NCBI GenBank assembly: GCA_963978905.1
Contig: OZ022256.1
Location: 59,360,646-59,424,645, forward strand
Direction: 5' to 3'
Length of the DNA stretch: 64,000 bases
Source: Trichostrongylus colubriformis
Taxonomy: Eukaryota > Nematoda > Chromadorea > Rhabditida > Trichostrongylidae
A model generated the notes under the pieces. That model searched no databases, had not been told where the DNA came from, and saw only the letters and a list, made by a program, of their open reading frames with translations. Shown piece after piece: positions 11,378-21,652 of this stretch (positions are counted from its first letter, which is position 1; the number at the start of each line of letters is the position of its first letter). The position numbers and the translations under genes were made by a program.

Positions 11378-11580
11378 ACTTGTGTCTGAGCGAAGTTATG
11401 GCCAGTTATGTTTTGGCCATTTATACTGCACAGACCTAATATTATTCCGAGCTTTCTACGGGATACTTCATGTTTTGAAGGCAAATACTTGTAAAAGTAT
11501 ATTCCAGTGTAAGTAAATTTTCGCGAGTAGTAAGATAAAGTATCTGCGGCGTCCATCGTTCGAAGATGTGAGTAATTTTC

Positions 11581-11823
11581 GGGTATGTACCCTTAAGTCA
11601 GGATTTTGCACGACGACGAGCGGCGTGCGACGCAGTGAGTGCGAGCTATGCGCGTCGCGTTAGTTGGGTCTTGAAACGATTACATGGTAATGCTAGGGGC
11701 GCGATACGCAGTTAACTTGTAATTGCTTGAGGACCCAACAACATGGCACCCTTAGCTCGTCCGCATTGTTTCGCTTGCGAGACGCCGCCGCGGTGCAAAA
11801 TCCTGGCATAAGGGTACACACCC
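11581..11823. mobile_element. Mutator-like MITE (G subfamily)
   Basis: 243 bp from GGGTATGTACCCTTAAGTCA to GGCATAAGGGTACACACCC, with a long imperfect hairpin through GGGTCTTGAAACGATTAC. The flanks GTAATTTTC and GTCATTCGC match at 6 of 9 positions. Confidence 0.75.
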
Positions 11824-11829
11824 GTCATT

Positions 11830-13535
11830 CGCCTTTGAAATATCTCGCGAGGTGCTAAAATAGGGGATGTTTGCAGGAGAGTTATAATTTAGTCGTTCAG
11901 CCCCCGGGGGCACTTGTCGTCTTCGCTGAGCATTTCTGACATCCTTCATCTACCTCTTTACCAATCCTTGTCCCAGCACCCCTTGTCAGTATGAATTAAA
12001 CTATTCTTATTCGTTTTAATTTCCATTCATCTTAAGCCACTCAGCCAGCTCTATGGGATAGATTCATTTTTCTTCAGAGCTTCAGTATTCCTTTGAAAAA
12101 AAGTGTTGATTAGCTCTTAGCAATGGCATCCTCGAGCGTCTCTGTAGGCAATTTTCTCAGCCGGCCTGGCCGTTGACACACGGCTACCACTGGCACCAGC
12201 GGGTAAGCGCCAGTTGACATCCAGCAGTCAACGCGAGTGTATCCACGTTCCATACTTCTTGTGAGATCACTGCATCATCATTGCGCTACATCGCTCGAAC
12301 CTACGCTAACCATATGTACTGTTGTAGCTTAGCTGACCAAAAAGGAGCCCAAGTAGACGTGATTAGCTCAGGTTGAAGTGGCTGTAACGCCGTGATAATG
12401 CACCACCAGTTGTGCTCCAGATTATGCTCCGATTTCTTAGTCTGGACACTTTTACGTCCTCTTTGTTTTAGAAATCTCTTGTTTGTAATCAAAAAAGTGT
12501 TGTCAGTTTCACATGAAGCTTTTTGCTCACTCCTTCACCCTTTGCTGCCACAAGCAGCACCGTATCGTAGCCAAGCATCGTATTTGTTTTTGAATTGCCG
12601 ATCTCATTTTTTCCTTTAGTATTCGCTGAATGTGATTTTCAACGACAATTTCCAAGTACGATTGGCTCTAGTGGCCCATAGAAAATACACCTCTATGCGA
12701 CTATTATTCGCAGGCTGATTTGCCTTCACCCTAATCGTAGAGAAATTTTGGATTCTCTCCGTTTCTACTTCAACTTGAATTACAATTTTATGTACTTTTT
12801 TCTCAGAATATACATTGCCAGGGACTATGATTTCTGTATGTCGGAGGCGTCGTACGTTAGAGAAACATCTCTCATTTGAAGATTTCGGATTATTTTTTTC
12901 TTGCCCTATTTATAGGATTTGCGGACCACTGATTTTTATGATTATTCATAGGATTTCCAGGCCATCGACCTTTTGGTTCTAAACGGGCATAACGGGGTTG
13001 ATCAACGCCTATGGCATCATGCCCATTACAGTAGTTGTGCTTGAATTAATCGCCCATGAAGATTCAAGTTGTTCCGTTACTCAAAATTTATCTTAGATCT
13101 GCTTGCTACGAGCCGAATGCAAAGTTTTTCTCGAAAAAAAACAAGGATCCGCCGGAGATACATACAGAGTGACGTCGGACGTGTGGGGTATACGAGGAGC
13201 AAGGACGCTAGACAGGGTCTTAGAAGCAAAGAGGCTATGGTCACTTAATTAGGGACGCAGAGTGACAAGCAAATCAACACCGAGGCGAGGATTCGAACTG
13301 CGTCCTGCCCTCTGATATCTGTCCAAATGTTTGATGGCGGGAATTCAAAAAACTTGCTCTTATTCCAAATTTTCAATTTCTGCACTGGAACAAAAGGATC
13401 TCCTCCGTTTTTCTCGTACCGTGCTCATGTACCGTATCTAGAGGTGATTTTGAGAGGAATTGATGAGATATCTTTAGATGATTCCTTCAATGAATACACC
13501 GCTTTTTTCAGTAAAGGCGAATCTGACACATGTGA
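11830..13535. other. No gene seen
   Basis: Only diverged repeat scraps (12300-12400, 13103-13165) and T-rich sequence are present. No splice-bounded frame stands out. Confidence 0.45.
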
Positions 13536-13539
13536 TTGA

Positions 13540-13680
13540 GGCGTGAGCTACTGCTCCGCTGGTGGAATCTTGGGCCTCTGAAGAAGACGAGAAGGTCGAA
13601 ACGTTAGGCCAATAAAGGTTCCACTTCTAACCTCGTGTTGGCATACAAAAGAAAAACAATCGACAACTATGCCGAGGTTT
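13540..13680 (+). mobile_element. Solo copy of the hammerhead-bearing unit
   Basis: It shares the motif and the downstream ACTTCTAACCTCGTGTTGGC...ATGCC(G/C)AGG segment with 2541-2660 but has no inverted partner. Upstream sequence (CCGCTGGTGGA) corresponds to CGCGGTGGTGGA at 2537. Confidence 0.55.
13562..13624 (+). ncRNA. Hammerhead-ribozyme-like motif, best copy
   Basis: The 5' strand of helix I (GTGGAA...GGGCCT) is followed by CTGAAGA (hammerhead CUGANGA), helix II GAC/GTC with a GAGAAG loop, then GAAACGTT and the 3' strand of helix I (AGGCC...TTCCAC). ACGT directly after GAA is self-complementary, so helix III would be tiny or form between two molecules, as described for small hammerheads of retroelements. 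The cleavage triplet would be GTT. One oddity is an A-C mismatch at the first position of helix II. Confidence 0.6.
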
Positions 13681-13924
13681 CAACAAGGGAGAACATGGGA
13701 GCTATTAGAAAACACCGCTCTTCAGCAAAGTTCATAAAAGTCGCTTTTCCCGCTTGAAACTCGCCCAAACCCACTTCATCCTTTCTGCGAATTTACTTTT
13801 GGTGACAGCAGGCCTTGGGGGGAAGGGGGGGGGGGCGGGAGAGTAAAAGTACTGACATTAACCTTTGAAGCTGACTATGCACTCGCGTGCCTTTACTATT
13901 CTGAATGGGTCTTTCTGTATTTTT

Positions 13925-14175
13925 AGATTTTTCGAGTTTTTTGGACAATTTTTCAAAGATTTGTGCGATTTTTGAAAGAGATTATTCGGCGTCGGATAGG
14001 AAGCAATTTCAAGGGATCTCATCACATTTCTGTAGTCGAATCCATCATGGCTGCAGACGATATCGGAGATTTCTGCACGAAAACATTGAGGATGAATGAG
14101 GCTCTTTCATTGCTTGTTCAGCAATTACGTGACGGATCTGTTCTCTATATGCACTCATTATTTTTAGTGCTTTAG
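13925..14175 (+). CDS. Possible terminal exon of an unknown gene
   Basis: After the acceptor-like TCTGTATTTTTAG, an 83-codon frame runs to TAG at 14173: a basic amphipathic start (RVFWTIFQRFVRFLKEIIRR), then SIMAADDIGDFCTKTLRMNE and ALSLLVQQLRDGSVLY. It has no recognised domain and no companion exon. Confidence 0.2.
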
Positions 14176-14619
14176 AAGAAGTATTAATGGCCTCAATGGC
14201 TAATTGAATTCCTTTCGAAGCGCTTCTCGATTATCGAAGGGAGGCTGAGTTTCCTTCAAAGTCAGCTGCATATCGGCCTGTATTCCATAGCGATTGCCAT
14301 TTCGATCATAAGAATTCTGCTCACTACAGCCATTATACCGTTACTAGTAATTCATGATCAATCGACACCAAAAAAGGATAAGTCAGCATTTATCCATTTA
14401 TTCAGGGGTTCGCGAGTTCTGCATAATTTTCAACATTTCCGCAGATTTTTCCTCAAATTGTAATTTATGCTCAGTATAAATAGTGGGCGCATCCGCAATG
14501 ACTCGATCCATCCTGTAAATCTGCCCTTTTCATCTTGATTCCTTCTTGCGAGGAGGCTGAGAAAAAGCGAATCAGCTTAAAACTCTGAAGTTTTAAGCCA
14601 ATAATAATTTTCGTACGTA

Positions 14620-14772
14620 CAGTCCATTTCGGAGCGCTTGATGGGGCGTGGCCTGAGTGGCGACAGTGAGAGTGTGTGGTGAGAGTGAGAGTGTGTGGCG
14701 GGATGAGAGAGTTTGACACACTCTCACCCAAGTCCGTAGGCCACGCCCTATCAAGGGCTCCGAATTGGAGTG
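14620..14772. mobile_element. CAGT-ended Tc1-like MITE
   Basis: 153 bp, CAGTCCATTTCGGAGCGCTT to AGGGCTCCGAATTGGAGTG, between TA dinucleotides. CAGT termini with TA duplication are typical of Tc1. The interior has an expanded GTGAGAGTGTGTG repeat. Confidence 0.78.
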
Positions 14773-15368
14773 TAAGCAGATTCACATAATTTGCTCAAAT
14801 CCCTTCGTAGTTCATGTGATACAACGGTTTACCGCCTTCATCATAGAGAGTTCCTTTATAAACCCAAAAAATATAAAATGTCAATAAACTATGAATATGA
14901 TGTTAGTAAATAATCCTATATATTCTCACGTGTGATTTCTGCACTCCCTGCTAAAAATTCAGGAAGTAGGCTTAACGACGAGTACGTATGTGTGGCCTAA
15001 ATTACTCCCTGGGTGGCCACTTCCATAGCACGACCAATTCAACACCACCGCCTATCACTCAGTGTTTGAGCATTTCATCCGACAACTGACATAGTATACT
15101 GCTTTCTTTTTTTTATTTATTTGACTGAGAAATTTATAAGAGACACTTCACAACACCAAAGTGTGCTCAACCACGTGAATGAGGCTTTACATATTTTTTT
15201 TTTGCTGCCTGGAAAAATCTTGGAGTTCTATTGGGTTGAGGAATAAGTTCCCGCGGTTTTTTTCAACCCCGTTTTTCACATTGTTCCCATCATCTTTCGA
15301 CAAAACTTATATAAGATATCGATAGAGCTTTTTTTGCTCTACAAAATGCGGTTTTTCGATTCCTCCAA

Positions 15369-16458
15369 CTATCTAATACTTATGAGGTTTGGAAATGAAG
15401 TAAGCTGAAGGCAAAAATTGGCACTCTCGACACCTCATCTTCCTAGTCTACCATCGAGATTAAAAAGTGCATGTGTATATGTTTTCGATAGAGCTTTTCC
15501 AGCTCTACAGAATTGTACTACCTTTTATTTAAATCCCTCAACTTTTTGCGGTTTTTAAGGCTCACAAAGGCTGTACTCGCAAAAGTATGCACTTTCGTTA
15601 TCTCCTCTTCCTCGCCTACCATCGAGATCGAAGAGAACATGCAGGTATGCAATCGAAAGAGCTTTTTTTGCTCTACAAGATGGTACCATTATTCTTTTGT
15701 ATCCTGTCATATTTTAGCATGTAGGGATATGCTTCCACCTTTCTTTCAATTCAAAATTGTGTGATGAAAATGAATTTTCTCGGCAGAGTGTCCCATATAT
15801 TTCGATAGAGCTCTTTTCGCTCTACAAGATAGTGTTTATGGTTTTTGTTCGAACTGATTTTTGACATTTTTCAGATCATTTAAAAATCGACGAAATCGAG
15901 CATTTTCGACACCATGTGATAAAAATGCTCGATTTCGTCGATTTTTAAATGATCAAAAAAATGTCAAAAATCAGTTCGAACGAAAACGTGATTACAATAT
16001 TGTAGAGCGAAAAGAGCTCTATCGAAATATATAGAACACTCTGCCAAGAAAATTCATCTTCACTATGCAATTTTGAGTTGAAAAACAGGTGGAAACTTAT
16101 TCCTACATGCTAAAATATGACAGGATACAAAAGAATAATGGTACCATCTTTTAGAGCAAAAAAGCTCTTTCGATTGCATATCTGCATATTCTCTTCGATC
16201 TCGATGGTAGGCGAGGAAGAGGAGATAACGAAAGTGCACACTTTTGCGAGTACAGCCTTTGTGAGCCTTAAAAACCGCAAAAAGTTGAGCGATTTAAATA
16301 AAAGGTAGTACCATTCTGTAGAGCTGGAAAAGCTCTATAGAAAACATATACACATGCCTTTTTTTGTTCTTCATGGTAGACTAGGAAGATGAGGTGTCCA
16401 GAGTGCCAATTTTTGCCTTCAGCTTACTTCGTTTCCAAACCTCATAAGCATTAGATAG
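15369..16458. repeat. 1.1-kb near-perfect palindrome
   Basis: Arms of about 540 bp mirror each other around 15914 with only scattered differences; the loop is about 14 bp (CGACACCATGTGAT). Each arm contains three imperfect units of about 165 bp that begin with a small hairpin (TCGATAGAGCT-T/C-rich-AGCTCTACA), at about 15486, 15653 and 15800. A fourth hairpin at 15319 lies just outside. No conserved coding sequence was recognised. Confidence 0.88.
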
Positions 16459-16503
16459 TCGAAGCAATTCATTTTTACACTTCATTACAAAACACAGAGC
16501 ACC

Positions 16504-17109
16504 CTATGAAACAGGGTAATCACCATCTTGTTCTATCACTCTTCGCCATCTTTCAAGCAAATTTGCTATGCCATCCGCATGGAACTGTTCTGGCTTTGAT
16601 TTGAAGAAGTTGCACAACGCCGTTCCATGTCATCTGGCTTTGATTTGAAGAAGTTGCACAACGCCGTTCCATGTCATCTTCATTATCGAAGGTTTTTTTG
16701 AATGGCGTTAGATTGAGAAAGGAAAAGGTGATCATCCGATGGAGCAAGATCAAGGCTATAAGGTGGATGGGGCAGCACTTTTCATCCAGGCTCGAGAATT
16801 TTTCGGCGAGTCGCTTTTGCTATATGAGGGCGAGCACTATCGTGTAGGAAAACAATCGTGTCATAGTTCGGACGTTTCTTTGTAGTTTCTTTGTGATTTT
16901 CGCGACCAGAATATACGGCTGCTGACAGTATAGGTCTGCTGTTAGTCTAGTGTTGCAACCCAGCACCCGCAATCGTTCTTTGTCGACCTCCGATGGGGCT
17001 CCGAACCGGTCAAATTTTTTGACGTTGTAGTTGTTGTAGTTGCCTTCTCAAAGGCATTTGAACCAAAGTTTTGTCACAAGTTCAGACAATGAACCCTCTT
17101 CGAATGCAG
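16504..17109 (-). pseudogene. Mariner transposase pseudogene
   Basis: On the minus strand, fragments in shifting frames give AAFEEGSLSELVTKLWFKCL and KKFDRFGAPSEVDKERL (the end of the DNA-binding part), then NTRLTADLYCQQP, HDSARPHIAKATRRKILE (second Asp), HPPYSLDLAPSDDHLF (third Asp) and ERWRRVIEQDGDY before the stop. The piece between the linker and LTADLYC, which carries the first Asp, is absent. In-frame stops and a 44-bp duplication disrupt it further. The 5' side ends where the inverted-repeat element at 17118 begins. Clear terminal repeats were not found. Confidence 0.85.
16589..16676. repeat. Perfect 44-bp tandem duplication in the mariner pseudogene
   Basis: TCTGGCTTTGATTTGAAGAA... 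is repeated exactly with a 44-bp period. Because 44 is not a multiple of three, it shifts the transposase frame between the third-Asp motif and the C-terminal WRRVIEQDGDY. Confidence 0.85.
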
Positions 17110-17117
17110 CGTTTTTA

Positions 17118-17661
17118 CGACGGCTGGATTCGGCTGCTGGAGGCCATATTCAAAATCATATAGTAGAATGCTCCGAAAGTACTCCTTTGATATACAGTTT
17201 GCCGAAAAAGATTATCCGGGAGATGGAAGACAAGATACCTATAGATGCGTGTGAACTTGTACCACATGTGTATGTACAGAAGAAATTGCTGGAAAGCAGT
17301 TTGGAAAGAAAAAGCGTACTTAAAAAAACGAAATTTTTTTTCGATAACCTAATATTACCAAAAAGATGCTGAATGCGAGATTACTGAACAACACCAATTG
17401 CTTTACCGTTCCTTTTCAAGTACTGTTCCATCCCGAAGGCTCACACTTATAGATCTAAACGATCGATCAGTGTCTTTCGGGATGGAACAGTAGTACTTGG
17501 AATTGATCTGAACGTGCGGCAAATAATGCGATAGCTTGGAATTTTCTTGAAAATAAAATAGAGAACGAAGTTTTTCCAAACTGTATATCAAAGGAGTACT
17601 TTCGGAGCATTCTACTATATGATTTTGAATATGGCCTGCAGCAGCCGAATCCAGCCGTCGT
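17118..17661. repeat. Inverted-repeat element with 84-bp arms
   Basis: The left arm 17118-17201 (ACGACGGCTGGATTCGGCTG...) and right arm 17577-17661 are near-perfect complements. The 375-bp middle holds a smaller hairpin (TACTGTTCCATCCCGAAGG / CTTTCGGGATGGAACAGTA, 17420-17500). It abuts the mariner pseudogene on one side and a SINE fragment on the other. Confidence 0.75.
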
Positions 17662-17676
17662 ATCGATTGCTTTTGT

Positions 17677-17765
17677 GGATGCGCCACGCATTCTAGGTGC
17701 ATTCAGAATAGAGCTGAGAAGCGATATAGCCTATGCAATCACTTGTGGAACTCGTCGCCTTCCTC
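17677..17765 (-). repeat. 3' fragments of the tRNA-derived SINE
   Basis: GGATGCGCCACGCATTCTAG...GCATTCAGAAT...GCCTATGCAATCACTTG is the family tail. Similar scraps are at 33780-33845 (GATGCGCCACGTATTCTA) and 35548-35595 (GGATACGCCATGTGCTCC). Confidence 0.6.
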
Positions 17766-18279
17766 AGTTCTTAATCATAGCATTGCTACCTAGTATTGAG
17801 TGTGATTATCGATTGGTGATCTTTTCAGAGATTGGATTATAGATCCAAAATATCCTCCAAGGCACGTGCGTGGTAGTCGAGGAATAATCGACTAAACTGT
17901 TCAAAATATGACCCTTCCCCGCTCTTTCAACCCAAGATACGACCTCCCAATAAGGAATTCTACACCCAAGCTCGCTGCTGTTCCGGTGGGATGGAAAGCT
18001 TGATTGGCTATCGAATTTTTTATTCCTCTTCTCCTTGAGAACAAGTTCACACGTTTTTCTTTTTTTCCTGGAAATCGGTTCTTTTTCTTCATTCTTTGAT
18101 ACAAGTGACGTCCTCGATTTTAGTTTTCAGACGCAGACGTTCCTCCTCAAACTGCATTTTTCTTTTATTGGAAAGGATTTCGTGAATTTATTATTCACCT
18201 TCGTTCGGTATTTGTCACAGTTATCCTTCCAAGTAAATGTATTTGGATGCTCACATGGTTTCGCATCGCGATGTACTGC

Positions 18280-18568
18280 CTGTGACGCGCTGCGTATGAA
18301 CTAGAGGTGCCGTATGTAAGTGGGTCCTAAAGCGATAAACAGCATCTGCGCACGGCGCCTTTGGCATTACTAATCGGTAACATTACCACGCATTACCTCG
18401 TAATCTTGTAATCAGCATTACTATGTATGCTAATTACCATGTATGCTAATTAACATGTATGCTAATGTTTAGTATTACCATTTACCCCAACTGAGTGCGA
18501 CGCTCTCAGACTGCACGCATTTTGTAACACTTCATACGAAATCTGACATAAGGGTACACACCCAATAC
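18280..18568. repeat. G-subfamily MITE remnant with right end
   Basis: The core AAGTGGGTCCTAAAGCGATAA and the right terminus TGACATAAGGGTACACACCC are present. The middle contains an AT-rich insertion with three copies of ATGTATGCTAATTA at about 18422-18466. The left terminus is not recognisable. Confidence 0.5.
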
Positions 18569-18942
18569 ATACATGCGAAGACTCCTTTATGAGAGATATG
18601 TTAGTCTGAGGGATTACAAAAGCGGAACCACGATTTATTTCGATTTACAACCAATTTTGGCATAATTCATAGATGTAAGAAAGGCAACTTAAAGGCAGCA
18701 TTAGGGGAAAGTCGGACGAAAAGTCGAAGAAGTAGTGAATATGAAAGTCGAGATGCCTAGTAACAGGAGAGTGGAGAAAGAACGGATGGAATTATCCAAA
18801 AACCCGAGAAATAGGACCCCCTTCCCACCACTGATTCTCGACGCGGACGACCTGTCCGTCAAGAGGCGGGTAGTCTGATCTCGTTTTCCATTGGCATGTT
18901 GCCAAGTAAACACAAGGGAATGTTTGGAAATATTAGGTTGTA

Positions 18943-19831
18943 AGGAAAGTTTTGGCCGGTTTTTGAAATTTCAACTTCGAGAGATCATAACTCGGCTCAG
19001 AGTGCATCTTTTCTCACAAAGTGAGCACCATTAGATTCGCCACACTCTTGGCAACACTATGCATACCTACACATCTCAATTTGATAAAGGGCTGATAATT
19101 TATATTGCGCGAAATGAAAAAAAGTCGACTTCAAATCGCCACTCTTTCTGAACACACTGCTACTGAAGGAGCTGGCCAGATGTTTTGGGAAGTGGGGCAT
19201 AGTTAGCGCTAGATCTGATGAACATGACAGACGAGTAAGGGCCTTACCCTGCAACTGCTTCAATTAGTGGAAGAGGATTTGTGAAAAATGCGCTTGCGCA
19301 TGACTGCCGTGGGGGGTCCCGCGGCACCGATTTTTTTGGATTTTTCCAAATCAAGGCCACTTGAGGTGGTCAGCTAAGGTTGCTTGTTGAGGGCCAATAC
19401 TTGTGGATATCCCCTGCAAATATGGACGCTCATCGCCTTCTGCCGTTTTAGTTAAAGCGATTTGATCAATTGAAAATTCGAGCAGCTCGTCCTCATTTCT
19501 GCACTTCTGAAACCGGAGACAATGTGTTCCATCCAGTGATACACCCCCTCCTCTTGCAGTATTCACATTTGTGGTCACCTTCGCTGGGACTCGGCTAAAC
19601 AAGAACTCTTGAAGTGAAGTCATCTTAAAAGTGCCATTTTCGCAGCACTTTAAAACTTCCCTAATAAATTGAAAACCTTGTGGCATTCCAAATAAAACAT
19701 ATATTCTGAAAGAGCAACTTTTTCTCTATCTAACGAGCACAATATGTCAGCTGATTCATGTTGACGCGCTCTGATATTTAAATTTATCTTGTGATTGCGA
19801 AAAAGCGGCCAGAACTTTCCTTACAACCTAA
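18943..19831 (-). mobile_element. Mariner element nested in another repeat, TA duplication
   Basis: The 889-bp element has inverted ends TTAGGTTGTAAGGAAAGTTT and AAACTTTCCTTACAACCTAA (one mismatch), flanked by TA at 18941-18942 and 19832-19833. The sequences outside the two ends are contiguous in the copy at 47950-48423, which has a single TA at the same place. That copy is a natural empty site. Confidence 0.92.
19000..19686 (-). pseudogene. Mariner transposase pseudogene inside the nested element
   Basis: The minus-strand frame from 19686 to about 19351 shows decayed mariner DNA-binding helices (RFQKCRNEDELLEF, then ISTSIGPQQATLADHLK). After stops, C-terminal pieces follow: SSDLALTMPHFPKHL, corresponding to the third-Asp SPDLAPTDYHFFxHL motif with the final Asp lost, and CCQECGESNGAHFV, the usual RWQxVVxSNGxYF end. 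The first and second Asp blocks are missing. Confidence 0.7.
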
Positions 19832-20573
19832 TACGACAGCATCCATTTCTTGGAGTGAGTTTCGAGCTAAAACTGCGAAAGCGCGTAGCAAAACCTTCGA
19901 TCCTGCCGCATCTCCTTGGCCGCTCCCACCCCAGTCAATCAGGAATCACGTCGTGGGAGGCGACCGTTGTATCGAGAGGTGGAACAGTTAGGCGGTTGTG
20001 GCGTTTTGCAGCGCTTCTACAGCTCGGAGGGGCTCTTTTTTACCGGGATTTCGCCACAGGTAGCACATGGGATGCACAGAATAGTTGATCACTATTTCTA
20101 GTATTGGTAATTTCTGTAACAATCATTTATATGTTAATTCCATAGTTCTCATGGTTCTGCCCTAGCAATTATTAAGATGTTAATTTCATCTTTCTCACGG
20201 TTCTGCTCTTTCCAGACACATAAACGTCACCCATCTACCAACAGCTCATTTTACCCTTTCGGTGCTAATTCCCGTTCGTCTGCCAAATTTTCTCTTTCTT
20301 TTAAATACCCACCGGTGGATTAGCTCTACTCTTCAACTCTGTTGCTTTCCAATGAGCATCATATAGATAAAAGTTGATTTGGGAAGGTACAGCCCGCGAA
20401 CAAAGTATGATCTCGGCATTAAATGCGATTTCGGCCTTCCACTAGGCCTTTCAAGCGTATACAAATATAGGTTGCAGAGCGCTTAAAGCGAGGTGTATAT
20501 CCTTGGGCTCAGGATTTCCCACTGTGGATGGCAGCGTACAGCGCGATGCGTGCCAGCTACGGCCTCGCATGTA

Positions 20574-20703
20574 CAGTCCATTTCGGAGCGCTTGATAGGG
20601 GTGTGGCCTACGGACTTGGATGAGAGTATATCAAACTCTCTCACCCCGCCACATACTCACTCTCGCCACTCAAGTCACGCCCTATCAAGCGCGAAATGGA
20701 CTG
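20574..20703. mobile_element. CAGT-ended Tc1-like MITE, clean TA duplication
   Basis: 130 bp, CAGTCCATTTCGGAGCGCTT to CAAGCGCGAAATGGACTG with TA at 20572-20573 and 20704-20705. Arms fold through GGGGTGTGGCC/GGCCACG-type sequence. Confidence 0.82.
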
Positions 20704-20714
20704 TAGCTGCCGTG

Positions 20715-20879
20715 TAAGGCGGCCGTCAGACTTTGCGATTTGGCCATTTTGCAATTTTGTGATTATGTGATTTTGCGACGTCGCACTTTCGCACGAGATA
20801 CTACGACATTAAGCTTGTGCAATGCCGCGACTCCGCAAAGTCGCTAAGTCCTAAATCGCGAATCGTGATGGCGGTCTAA
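20715..20879. mobile_element. Palindromic GCCGTCAGACTTTGCG element
   Basis: The ends TAAGGCGGCCGTCAGACTTT and ...GGCGGTCTAA frame a long imperfect hairpin (TTTTGCGACGTCGCACTTTCGCACG... mirrored by GCGACTCCGCAAAGTCGC). It is one of four copies in the window and only 10 bp from the Tc1-like MITE. Confidence 0.7.
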
Positions 20880-21196
20880 ACGCTATGCCACCCGACTACT
20901 CAATACGCTCCTAGCTGTACGCATCGCGACGTGAAGTCCTGGTGCAGGGATACTCTTCTCCCTAAGGGTACTTAACGCTTGAAAGTCCACAAAATGCATG
21001 CCAAGAAAAAAATGTGTACATGAATGGTTTGCTGGATGCAGACTCACCCACTTGCTTGTTCCCCGCGGGCGGGCGGTAGATTCCATTGGCGAAAAGCACT
21101 TCATCGTGGAGATCATCGTGAATAACTCAAATTCTATTAAAGAATCCTACTAGCAGTGCCTTCAAAAACTTTACATTTGGCAAATGGTATGATTTT

Positions 21197-21312
21197 TATT
21201 ACAAGTATACTGAGTTATGGACAGAAGCTTCAGTCTTGGACGAGACTCGAACCCGCATTCCATGTTTTCCGGGCATTCCGGGATTATCCATTACACTACC
21301 AAGACTCTTCAA
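21197..21312 (-). repeat. Second tRNA-derived SINE family or tRNA pseudogene
   Basis: The minus strand shows GTCTTGGTAGTGTAATGGAT and GCGGGTTCGAGTCTCGTCCAAGAC: a 7-bp acceptor-like pairing GTCTTGG/CCAAGAC, an A box, a B box and a 5-bp T stem with two G-U pairs. The D and anticodon arms do not fold properly, so it is not a functional tRNA. The tail CATAACTCAGTATACTTGTAA is shared with 31192-31345. Confidence 0.6.
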
Positions 21313-21652
21313 CTAGACACAGCTTCTGGATAGCATATTTACTGTAGCTTTTCAGCATTCATGCGTTTAACTAGTAAGGCGAAACTTCGAAAATTTATTT
21401 TTTACTTTTCGTGGGCGTCAGTAGAGACAAATTTGACTTTTCAATTTTTTCCCGTAAAATAGGGCAATTGAGGGCACGTCAAAGGGCAGTTGGAGGGATA
21501 ATGAAGGCTGCAGCAGTCGTTTGCTTGAAAAAAAAAAACACCATGTGCACTGGTCCACCAATTGCCGTTAGAATTTTCTTTCGATCTATTATGCCTTGTT
21601 AATTCGTTCATCATTTAGCGACGGACCTATAGCATTTTTACTCGCTTCTTAA

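Larger units (their letters stand above)
10740..11439. mobile_element. Palindromic mariner made of two facing transposase 3' halves
   Basis: The 700-bp element is bounded by TTAGGTCTGTGCAG and CTGCACAGACCTAA with TA at 10738-10739 and 11440-11441. Instead of a normal gene, both arms carry the 3' half of the same transposase, pointing outward: plus-strand 11155-11377 and minus-strand about 11012-10815. The arms are about 300 bp each, with a centre near 11090. Confidence 0.85.
18693..20062. mobile_element. About 480-bp repeat interrupted by a mariner
   Basis: The two parts (18693-18942 and 19832-20062) align end to end with 48423-47950 on the opposite strand: CATTAGGGGAAAGTCGGACG...GTTTGGAAATA, then CGACAGCATC...GGGATTTCGCCACAGGTAGC. 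It begins at TTAAAGGC as the other copy does. Family unknown. Confidence 0.75.

Noticed and set aside
21230..21312. Possible functional tRNA gene (minus strand)
   Set aside because: The acceptor and T stems pair and A/B boxes are present, but the D and anticodon arms do not fold, and the sequence is shared with other SINE-like copies.
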